Below, piece after piece: positions 1 through 7,161 of a DNA stretch of 64,000 bases. A program made the position numbers and the translations under genes. The DNA comes from Eubacterium sp. (lineage in GTDB: Bacteria; Bacillota; Clostridia; Oscillospirales; Acutalibacteraceae): the NCBI GenBank assembly GCA_022511205.1, contig JAFLRY010000002.1, positions 1 to 64,000 of the forward strand. The letters are read 5' to 3'. Every line of letters starts with the position of its first letter. The stretch's first letter is position 1. The notes under the pieces were generated by a model, which made no database searches, had not been told where the DNA came from, and worked only from the letters and a program-made list of their open reading frames with translations.

Positions 1-2
1 CG

Positions 3-110
3 CCTAAAACGCATTATTTCACGCACCCTCGCCCATTTTTTGTCTTGCCATACGCCAGTATGCCTTCACCAAAGAAATGTGCGATTGTACGCAAACTAAT
101 GCGTTTTAGG
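3..110. repeat. Inverted repeat with 14-bp arms
   Basis: The arm cctaaaacgcatta at 3-16 is the exact reverse complement of taatgcgttttagg at 97-110. No ORF is supported between the arms. It sits beside a second palindromic element in the gene-free first 311 bases. It could be an intergenic repeat of the REP or MITE kind; no transposase is visible. Confidence 0.6.
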
Positions 111-119
111 TGCGAAGCA

Positions 120-226
120 GTTTAAAATGAGCTGATTTGGTTTAGGTCAAGGCAAAAAACGCAGGAATACTTGCCGTATTCCGAGGCTTTTTAACGCAGA
201 GATAAGGCAAATCAGCCATTTTAAAC
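120..226. repeat. Palindromic intergenic element, about 107 bp
   Basis: The arms gtttaaaatgagctgatttg (120-139) and caaatcagccattttaaac (208-226) are near-perfect reverse complements. Inside is a small hairpin, ggaatac-ttgcc-gtattcc. The structure suggests a mobile palindromic repeat or a structured RNA, with no coding content. Confidence 0.6.
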
Positions 227-253
227 CGTGTTTGGATTTGGTTCGCTTTGCCT
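205..253. repeat. Family B palindromic repeat, copy 1
   Basis: It starts with aggcaaatcagcc and ends with tttgcct, so the ends are inverted repeats (aggcaaa/tttgcct). The same ends and layout recur at 28952-28989 upstream of leuA. A hairpin gggcgcacc-tttc-ggtacgccc followed by a T-rich stretch lies just beyond it (about 264-300) and could end a plus-strand transcript; no such gene is seen. Confidence 0.5.
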
Positions 254-311
254 AAAGCTTTATGGGCGCACCTTTCGGTACGCCCCCTATATGATTTTTT
301 ATTATAACAGG

Positions 312-1742
312 TTAATCGACTGTTTTTTCAAATTCCGAAAACTCTCTTTCCTCGTCAGGCTTTTCAAAATTATACATATTTTCGTCCTTAACGTGCTTTC
401 GGATATATTCATCGCGGTCAAAAAGCTCATCCGCCTTGATTTTCCACGCCTTAGCCGCCTCGATCGTTTTGTCAAACAGCTCGTTAGCAGATTCGGGATT
501 GTTCATCTCCGTTGAATACGCGCCCGTATCCTTAACCATTTTGCTGATGGCGCCGGGGTTATCCAGCACCGGGCAGGGACGAAGCATATTGTTATTGAAG
601 GGCTGATTTCTCTTATATGCCATAAAGAGCGGGCTTTGAAGCGCCTCAAGCACGGAATGCTCCTTGATGTTCACGTTTGAGTAGTGAACGAAGGCGCAGG
701 GTTCACAATCGCCGTTTGAATTGATATGGAAATAATGGCGGCCGCCGGCAATACAACCCTGAACGTATTCGCCGTCATTCCAGAAATCAAGAGCAAAAAT
801 CGGCTTGGTGTGACGCCATTCGTGCATTTTTTTATACATCAGCGCGCGCTGCTCGGGAGATACCATAAGCTCCGTTACCGCGCCGTTGCCCGTTGGCATA
901 TATGTAAAGAACCAGGCGAATTTAACACCCTTCTCAATGAGCCAATCCATATATTCGTCCGAAGCGAGCACTTCGGTGTTTTTGCTGGTGTAGCAAAGGG
1001 AAGCGCCGAAGGGAATGTGGCGATCATTGAGCCTCTTCATAGCGGCGGTGCATCTCGCAAACGTTCCCTCTCCGCGGCGGAAATCGTTTTCCGCTTCGTA
1101 GCCTTCGATTGAGAAAGCAGGAAGGAAATTGCCCACCTCGCCGATCTCATCGGCAAAGCTATCGTCTATCAGCGTGCCGTTGGTGAAGCTCATAAATAAG
1201 CAGTCGGGATTTTCGCGGCAAAGGCGCATAAGATCCTTTCTTCTCATGGTTGGCTCACCGCCGGTGTAGAGATACATATACGTTCCAAGCTCTTTCCCCT
1301 GAGCGATTATTCTTGCAAGATCATCGTAGGAAAGCTGGCTTGAAAGCCCGTATTCCGCTGCCCAACAGCCCGTGCATTTGAGATTGCAGGCGGCGGTGGG
1401 ATCCATAAGGATGGCCCACGGCACGTTGCAGCCGTATTTCTCGATATTCTTCATACGAACGGAATAGCTGTTTATGGCAATGTTCATCATCGGCGGGATC
1501 AGCTTCATCAGCACGTTTATATCCGTGTCACACGCCATGCTTTTCGCGAACTGCATCCAGTTGTTATTGGGATCGTCAAGAATCTTGTGGAAGCCCGCGT
1601 ATGATGATCTGTTGACCTTTTTCACGTCGGCCATTTCAAGAAGCGAAAGGATCTTAGGCGCGTTTGCCATAAAGTCCTTTCTCGCATATTTTACGGCTCC
1701 TTTGACCGCTAAAGTCATTACTCTCTCTTTAAGTGATTTCAT
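312..1742 (-). CDS. Radical SAM protein with SPASM-like C-terminus
   Basis: The 476-residue protein has the cluster motif CNLKCTGC with cysteines at about 119, 123 and 126, after an N-terminal helical region of about 105 residues. A cysteine-rich region near 330-390 (GCIAGG, GDCEPCAF, PCPVLD) resembles the SPASM/twitch extension that binds extra iron-sulfur clusters. Close relatives are common in Clostridia as radical SAM proteins of unknown substrate. No small precursor peptide or partner gene is adjacent, so a RiPP role cannot be argued. It has its own promoter right after the terminator of the upstream beta-galactosidase gene, and an AAGGA ribosome site. Confidence 0.85.
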   Translation of the reverse strand: MKSLKERVMTLAVKGAVKYARKDFMANAPKILSLLEMADVKKVNRSSYAGFHKILDDPNNNWMQFAKSMACDTDINVLMKLIPPMMNIAINSYSVRMKNIEKYGCNVPWAILMDPTAACNLKCTGCWAAEYGLSSQLSYDDLARIIAQGKELGTYMYLYTGGEPTMRRKDLMRLCRENPDCLFMSFTNGTLIDDSFADEIGEVGNFLPAFSIEGYEAENDFRRGEGTFARCTAAMKRLNDRHIPFGASLCYTSKNTEVLASDEYMDWLIEKGVKFAWFFTYMPTGNGAVTELMVSPEQRALMYKKMHEWRHTKPIFALDFWNDGEYVQGCIAGGRHYFHINSNGDCEPCAFVHYSNVNIKEHSVLEALQSPLFMAYKRNQPFNNNMLRPCPVLDNPGAISKMVKDTGAYSTEMNNPESANELFDKTIEAAKAWKIKADELFDRDEYIRKHVKDENMYNFEKPDEEREFSEFEKTVD

Positions 1743-1795
1743 ATCTGATTTCCTTATAAATATAAATGAAAATTATAAAATTCAGAGCGTAGAAT

Positions 1796-1824
1796 ACTAT
1801 AATACTTAAATCTATAAAAGTCAA
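1796..1824 (-). promoter_or_regulatory. Sigma-A promoter of the radical SAM gene
   Basis: On the minus strand TTGACT (1819-1824) and TATAGT (1796-1801) are separated by 17 bp. The -35 box directly follows the U-run of the beta-galactosidase terminator. Confidence 0.75.
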
Positions 1825-1828
1825 GGAA

Positions 1829-1873
1829 AAACCGTATTCCTTACAAATATTTAATAATTGTAAAGATACGGTT
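1829..1873 (-). terminator. Terminator of the beta-galactosidase gene
   Basis: On the minus strand AAACCGTAT pairs with ATACGGTTT, with an inner TTACAA/TTGTAA pairing, followed by TTTTTCCTT. Confidence 0.75.
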
Positions 1874-1896
1874 TATTCATCCTTAATAAAGCTATG

Positions 1897-4800
1897 TCAG
1901 AAGCGGATCTGGAATTTCAAGCGGTAATTTCTATCCGTTTTATTTATATATTTTTCGTTGCACTTCGCTCCCCAGCTATCATAGCCGCCAACGCCCTGCT
2001 GCCTTGCAATGGCGCGGATAACGGTTTTATTGCTTTCGGGAAGCTCCTTTTTATGCCACGCGTTTTCAAGCTCAAGGGGAAGATAATGACTTGCGTTGAA
2101 TTCCATAACGGGTTCGGCGATAAGCGTGAACGCCTTTTTATTGCCTACTACCGTTGCGTATCTTACGCCGGTTCTGTTTCCGCATTCCTGAGGCTTGAGA
2201 TAATCGGTGTACATATCCGTTACCGTTGTGTTATAAACGCCTATCTTTGTGCCGTTTCGGCGGTCTATATAGTTTTCGTAGGGACCCTCGCCCAGATAGG
2301 TAACGTTCTCAAAATCAGCGGGAAGCTCAAACAGCATTGATACCTCAGGGATCTCGGGAAGATTTTCACCGGGGAAGAACTGCATATCGATCTCAATTCC
2401 CTTTGAGGTGATCGTGTAATTGATCGTTGCCTTTGATTCCGGCTGGGTACAAACCGTTGCCCTGCCGTTTACGATAACCTTTTTGCCGCCGTCAACGATC
2501 TTGTAGCCGTCTATGGAGAACTTCGTATTGTTGTAAATTCCCGGGGTAGTGCCGGCGTCTCTCCAACAGCCGAGACGGCTGCCCGCGCGGCTACCCCTAT
2601 CGTTATCCGTAAGCGCGCGCCAGAAATTAAGGCGAACCGGACCGGCAAGAAGCTCCTCGCCTCCAACCTTGATAGAATAGAGCTGGTTTCTCTCTCTTCT
2701 CTCGAAGCGGACGTTTACGTCCTCAGTAATGATACGAAGTGAGCCGTAGGTATCGGCAACGATAAGCTCGTCTTCCTCCTCAAGCTCATCATAAGTATTT
2801 TCAAACTCATTGAGTACGAACTGCTCCTCGGCAATTACGTGACCCGCCTTTGCCCAGTTGGTGTTTTCCTTAGTTCTGAGCTCAAGATTGAGATAGCACT
2901 CGGTGCTGGTGAGCCTGTTGAGTTCAAGGTCTATAACGGTCTTTTTATCCGGGGCAAGGTCTATGTCAACGGTACCCTTGCGGAAAACGCCCTTGTCGGA
3001 ACACTGATACCAATAGAGTTCAAACTCATTCAGATTTGTGAAAAGGAATTTATTTTCAACCTCAATAAGTCCTCTTTCAGCGTCTACCTCCTTAAAGGAA
3101 ACGTTCTGATAGAGCTTCTTGATTTCATAAAGCTTCGGAGTAGGCTTTCTGTCTCCAAACAGCAGACCGTTTCCGCAGAAATGACCATCGTGGGGATTTT
3201 CGCCGAAATCTCCGCCGTAGGCAAGGTATTCCACACCGTTTTCATCGGTGGTCAAAATACTCTGATCCACCCAGTCCCAAACGAAGCCGCCCTGCAGGCA
3301 GGGATATTTATCCCAAAGCTCTGTATATTCATCGGTAGAGCCGCAGGAATTGCCCATTGCGTGGGTGTATTCGCAGAGGATATACGGCCTTTTGTCCGTA
3401 TTATTCTTTGCGTATTCTTCGCATTCCCAGGGGCGGGTGTACATATGAGACTGAACGTCGGAAAGGTTTTTCTCGTTGGGATCGTTTCTGCACTCGAAAT
3501 GTATGAAGCGGCTGTCGTCCGCGTCCTTAAGCCAATCATGCATTTTTTCCACGGTCGATCCGCCGAGGCTCTCGTTTCCGAGACTCCAGCAAACTACGCA
3601 GGTGTGGTTTTTATCTCTGTTGTAGAGCGCCTTGATCCTCTCCATGCAGGCTGTTTCCCACTCAGGTCTTGAATCGGGGATCTGCGGGCTGCCAATGATC
3701 TTAGACCAGTTGGTGCCATGTGTTTCCATATTATTTTCATCAATAACGTAAAGACCGTATTCATCGCAAAGCTCAAGCCAGCGCGGGCAGTTTGGATAGT
3801 GAGAGGTGCGCACGGCGTTGATATTATTTCTCTTCATCTGAAGAATATCGGAGAGCATAACCTCCTCCGTCATATATCTGCCGGTGCGGCAATCAAACTC
3901 GTGGCGGTTCGTTCCCTTAAACACTATGCGCTTTGAGTTGATAAGTATGATACCGTTTTTGATCTCAACTTTTCTGAAGCCGAATTTTGAGCTTATATAT
4001 TCAATGGGCTTGCCGTTATACTTAAGCGTGATAACGAGGGTGTAGAGATACGGATCCTCTGCGCTCCACAAACGGGCGTTCGTAACGATCGCCTTAAGAT
4101 TCGTAATATTGTCCTGCTCGGCGTAGCGGCTGTCCAACGCCACCATATTTCCGTCTCTGTCTATAATGTTAAGATCAAGGGACAGGGCGGCGTAGGTGCC
4201 GTGGGTTTTTACAAGCACCTCAAAATATCCGTCACTCATAGTCTCGTTTGGCTCTGCCATAATAACGAAATCGCGGATATAATCCTTCTCCGTTGTGTAA
4301 ATATAAACATCGCGGAATATTCCCGCCATTCTCCACATATCCTGGCACTCAAGCCAAGAGCCGGTACACCAGCGATAAACCTCAACGCCTATAAGATTTG
4401 AACCCTCAACCAGATATTCTGTGATATCAAACTCGCTTCTGTTAAAGGTTGATTCGCTGTAGCCAACGCGCTTTCCGTTTATGTAAAGATAAAACGCGGA
4501 TTCAACGCCCTCAAAGCAGATAATGATACGCTTTAAGAGCAGTGCTTTGTTAATATGGATCTTTTTGAGATAACAACCCACGGGATTATGACCGGTGGGG
4601 GCGTTTGGCGGGCAGATATCCTCGCTTCCCTCCCATGGATAGCGAACGTTGCAGTACTGATTCTGATCGTAGCCCTGCATAGTCCACGAACCGGGTACCT
4701 GAATCGTATCCCAATTGTGGGAATCGTAATGTGGCTGGGCAAAATCCGTGGGCTTATAGGCATAATTTTTGTAGAGCTTAAATCTCCATTTGCCATTCAA

Positions 4801-4956
4801 AAGCTTACAGCGCGAGGAACTGTATCTTTTGCACGTCTCCGCCTCCTCAAAGCTGTCGTAAGGCATAAAGGTGGCATGCTGAGGAAGCTTGTTGATCCCC
4901 ACGATTTCCGGATTGGATTGCCATTCGGAATAGCCGTCAATAAATTTTCTGTCCAT
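1897..4956 (-). CDS. lacZ: GH2 beta-galactosidase, LacZ type
   Basis: This 1019-residue enzyme should hydrolyse terminal beta-galactosides such as lactose. It has the full LacZ layout: a jelly-roll sugar-binding domain, immunoglobulin-like domain, TIM barrel, second immunoglobulin-like domain and C-terminal beta-gal small chain domain. FKGTNRHEFD opens the barrel, WSLGNES carries the acid/base glutamate, and LCEYTHAMGNS the nucleophile region. LGEGPYENYIDR marks the C-terminal domain. There is no signal peptide, so it is cytoplasmic. The start is preceded by CGGAG. It follows the sugar transferase gene by 79 bp with no clear terminator between. No lactose transporter or repressor is adjacent. 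Confidence 0.93.
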   Translation of the reverse strand: MDRKFIDGYSEWQSNPEIVGINKLPQHATFMPYDSFEEAETCKRYSSSRCKLLNGKWRFKLYKNYAYKPTDFAQPHYDSHNWDTIQVPGSWTMQGYDQNQYCNVRYPWEGSEDICPPNAPTGHNPVGCYLKKIHINKALLLKRIIICFEGVESAFYLYINGKRVGYSESTFNRSEFDITEYLVEGSNLIGVEVYRWCTGSWLECQDMWRMAGIFRDVYIYTTEKDYIRDFVIMAEPNETMSDGYFEVLVKTHGTYAALSLDLNIIDRDGNMVALDSRYAEQDNITNLKAIVTNARLWSAEDPYLYTLVITLKYNGKPIEYISSKFGFRKVEIKNGIILINSKRIVFKGTNRHEFDCRTGRYMTEEVMLSDILQMKRNNINAVRTSHYPNCPRWLELCDEYGLYVIDENNMETHGTNWSKIIGSPQIPDSRPEWETACMERIKALYNRDKNHTCVVCWSLGNESLGGSTVEKMHDWLKDADDSRFIHFECRNDPNEKNLSDVQSHMYTRPWECEEYAKNNTDKRPYILCEYTHAMGNSCGSTDEYTELWDKYPCLQGGFVWDWVDQSILTTDENGVEYLAYGGDFGENPHDGHFCGNGLLFGDRKPTPKLYEIKKLYQNVSFKEVDAERGLIEVENKFLFTNLNEFELYWYQCSDKGVFRKGTVDIDLAPDKKTVIDLELNRLTSTECYLNLELRTKENTNWAKAGHVIAEEQFVLNEFENTYDELEEEDELIVADTYGSLRIITEDVNVRFERRERNQLYSIKVGGEELLAGPVRLNFWRALTDNDRGSRAGSRLGCWRDAGTTPGIYNNTKFSIDGYKIVDGGKKVIVNGRATVCTQPESKATINYTITSKGIEIDMQFFPGENLPEIPEVSMLFELPADFENVTYLGEGPYENYIDRRNGTKIGVYNTTVTDMYTDYLKPQECGNRTGVRYATVVGNKKAFTLIAEPVMEFNASHYLPLELENAWHKKELPESNKTVIRAIARQQGVGGYDSWGAKCNEKYINKTDRNYRLKFQIRF

Positions 4957-5035
4957 AATAAAAGTACACTCCGTATTATTATCTGAAAAAATGTTATATT
5001 AAGAATAAGCTGCAACCATCGCAAAAATCAAAATT

Positions 5036-5659
5036 CTATCTGCGGTGATAAATACCCTCGTGAAAGCCGTCCTGCCGTATGGCGACTCCCACCGAGCGCA
5101 GGAGTATCACTATATCCATTTTAATGCTCCAATTATCGCAATATTCCTTATCATACTTCACTTTTTTCATAATTGAAATACTGTCTCTTCCCTTTATCTG
5201 AGCCAATCCCGTAAGACCGGGTCTGAAGCGGTAAACACCGTATTCCATTCTCAGCCTGTGGGCTCTGATCTCGCTTGAAATAAGCGGGCGCGGACCTACG
5301 AAGCTCATATCTCCCTTCAGAATATTCCAAAGCTGGGGAAGCTCATCAAGGCTCGTTTTTCTCAGTATCCTGCCGAATTTCGTAATATACTGCTCGGGAT
5401 TTTCAAGCTCTCCGGTGGCACAGTTGGGGGTATTGTTCTTCATCGTTTGAAATTTATAGATCTTAAACGGCTTTCCCCTTCTTCCACGCCTTTCGTGGCT
5501 GAAGAACACGCTGGTTTCCGGCGTTAAATAATTAATAACGCATATAACGAGAAAAAGCGGAGACAAAATTATCAGCGCAAAAAAAGAAGCGACTATATCA
5601 AACAGTCTTTTAAATTTTATCGGCGTGAACCACTTTTTAACAAATGCTTTCATACTCAT
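5036..5659 (-). CDS. Bacterial sugar transferase, monotopic phosphoglycosyl transferase
   Basis: This protein of about 207 residues likely moves a phospho-sugar from a UDP-sugar to undecaprenyl phosphate, the first step of a surface glycan. Visible features are an N-terminal hydrophobic membrane segment (FDIVASFFALIILSPLFL), the basic motif HERRGRRGKPFKIYKFQTM, then TSLDELPQLWNILKGDMS, VGPRP and RPGLTGLAQI, all typical of the PglC/WcaJ catalytic domain. It lacks the extra N-terminal membrane domain of WcaJ. The ATG at 5659 overlaps the cyclase stop codon; TTG at 5662 and ATG at 5653 are alternatives. No other glycan cluster genes are nearby, which is unusual. Confidence 0.88.
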   Translation of the reverse strand: MSMKAFVKKWFTPIKFKRLFDIVASFFALIILSPLFLVICVINYLTPETSVFFSHERRGRRGKPFKIYKFQTMKNNTPNCATGELENPEQYITKFGRILRKTSLDELPQLWNILKGDMSFVGPRPLISSEIRAHRLRMEYGVYRFRPGLTGLAQIKGRDSISIMKKVKYDKEYCDNWSIKMDIVILLRSVGVAIRQDGFHEGIYHRR

Positions 5660-6252
5660 CAAACCGAAGCGAGCAGACCTTTTATCAGCAATGCTCTGCA
5701 GGGCGCGGCCTCGGCATCTCCTATTTTAATCGGTGCGGCAAACAAGAAATAATCGCCGTCATCAACCTTGCTTAAATCTATTCCCTCTAAAATTGCTATA
5801 TCGTTATACATAAGCTCCCGGTGAACGCTTGCCTCGTTATCCTCCGGCGCGATCGAAAGCGCGTCTATACCCACCAGATCGAGATCAAACCTGCACAGCT
5901 CGAAAACGGCATTATCCATAAGATAACCGTTTCCGCCGCATTTTATCAGAAGCTTTTTACAGTTCCACGGCATATTTTTTTCTATCCACTGAGCGGTTAT
6001 AGGCCCGTTGGCGGAGGCAACGGTGCATTTGCCTATAAATTTTTCGAGGGGGAGCCTGTCCACCGGCTCTCCGTCCTCAACGAAATGAAGCGGCGCGTCT
6101 ATATGCGCCCCTGTATGAAGGCACATCGTTATATCGGAAAGATTATATACGTCTCCCGCGCTCATATCGCAAACGCTTTCAAGCCTCGGAGGCGTGTCCT
6201 CGCCGTAGAGCTTAGCGCTTAAAATATCGGGTGAAATATCAAAAAATATCAT
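5659..6252 (-). CDS. Cyclase family protein (kynurenine formamidase-like)
   Basis: The cyclase fold family (PF04199) contains metal-dependent hydrolases such as kynurenine formamidase. The motif HTGAHIDAPLHF near residue 50 carries the expected metal ligands, although GTH is GAH here. At about 197 residues the length is normal. The ORF track starts at 6273, but the ATG at 6252 has GAGGCGG about 4 bases before it and begins with MIFFDISPDI, as the family does. It is joined to the sugar transferase by a one-base overlap (TGATG). No tryptophan pathway gene is near, so the substrate is unknown. Confidence 0.8.
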   Translation of the reverse strand: MIFFDISPDILSAKLYGEDTPPRLESVCDMSAGDVYNLSDITMCLHTGAHIDAPLHFVEDGEPVDRLPLEKFIGKCTVASANGPITAQWIEKNMPWNCKKLLIKCGGNGYLMDNAVFELCRFDLDLVGIDALSIAPEDNEASVHRELMYNDIAILEGIDLSKVDDGDYFLFAAPIKIGDAEAAPCRALLIKGLLASV

Positions 6253-6403
6253 TTCCGCCTCACATCTAAACATTTTTCAGTGCAAATGTCAACAAGAAAA
6301 TATAAATTTGCCGAAATTAATCAACACACAGTGAATATTTTTATTGATTGTATCATAAATATATTAAATATGCAATTCTTAATTTATTTTTTACAATATC
6401 ATA

Positions 6404-6432
6404 TTGAAATATTATCTTTTAAGATATATAAT
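6404..6432 (+). promoter_or_regulatory. Sigma-A promoter of the lipoprotein gene
   Basis: TTGAAA (6404-6409) and TATAAT (6427-6432) are 17 bp apart. Transcription would start near 6439, and AAGGGAG lies before the ATG at 6466. Confidence 0.8.
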
Positions 6433-6465
6433 AGCTTGTGATTATGAATTTAAGGGAGTGTAATT

Positions 6466-7065
6466 ATGAAAAAAGCTTTATCCTTAGCATTGATATTTGT
6501 ATTCATCGTAATGATATTCAGCGGCTGCAATTCCGCGCCCACTGCTGAAATGACGGAAAGGAACGTTACCAAAACCGTTGACGTGGCTTTTAACGCATTA
6601 AAGGAATTTGATATTGAAGCTCTTGAAACGTACGTTAAGTCGTCCACCCTTGCTCAGATTATTACCTTTGCTGTGGAACACGAGCAGTTCAGGGCTCTCG
6701 GCAGGGCAATATTCGCAAACTTAACTTATGAGATCACTGATATTGATCTTGACGCGGGACTCGTTACCGTTGCGGTTATAAACAAGGATCTTAAGGACGC
6801 GGCAAAGAGCTTTATGGACGGACTGCTTGAGGAATATTCCCTTATGGATCTGCTTTCCCTGCTTGGCGATGATTCTTGGCTTAACGGCAATCTTTCCGTT
6901 TTAACCGAAAGCATAAACAAATGCGAGCTTAATCCAAATCCGATAGAAATAACTCTTAAAATCAGAGAGGGCGCTGAAAACCTCGTGCTTCGCTTCGGAT
7001 CTGAGGCGGAAGACGCTGTATCCGGCGGCGCGCTGGGCGCTATAAAGAGTATAATTCCATTCTAA
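6466..7065 (+). CDS. Putative lipoprotein of unknown function
   Basis: The 199-residue protein has a lipoprotein signal peptide: a basic start, a hydrophobic core and the lipobox FSGC at about residues 20-23, so it should be anchored to the outer face of the membrane. The remainder is mixed helix and strand with no motif I recognise; a sequence such as VAFNALKEFDIEALETYV hints at an NTF2-like fold, but that is a guess. It has its own consensus promoter and terminator and is therefore monocistronic, just upstream of secA. Confidence 0.75.
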   Translation: MKKALSLALIFVFIVMIFSGCNSAPTAEMTERNVTKTVDVAFNALKEFDIEALETYVKSSTLAQIITFAVEHEQFRALGRAIFANLTYEITDIDLDAGLVTVAVINKDLKDAAKSFMDGLLEEYSLMDLLSLLGDDSWLNGNLSVLTESINKCELNPNPIEITLKIREGAENLVLRFGSEAEDAVSGGALGAIKSIIPF

Positions 7066-7077
7066 ATTAAAAATACT

Positions 7078-7113
7078 GAGCAATATGGATCAATAACGTA
7101 TTGCTCTTTTTTT
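7078..7113 (+). terminator. Terminator after the lipoprotein gene
   Basis: GAGCAATA (7078-7085) pairs with TATTGCTC (7099-7106) and is followed by seven T. Confidence 0.85.
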
Positions 7114-7161
7114 CGTTAAAACGCTTCTCGGTTTCGGGAAGCGAAACTATGAGGTGTAACA

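Noticed and set aside
312-1742. RiPP cluster with a radical SAM maturase
   Set aside because: No precursor peptide, transporter or protease gene lies nearby.
6287-6292. TTGACA upstream of the cyclase gene
   Set aside because: No suitable -10 box lies at the right distance, and the start of transcription would leave no room for the ribosome site.
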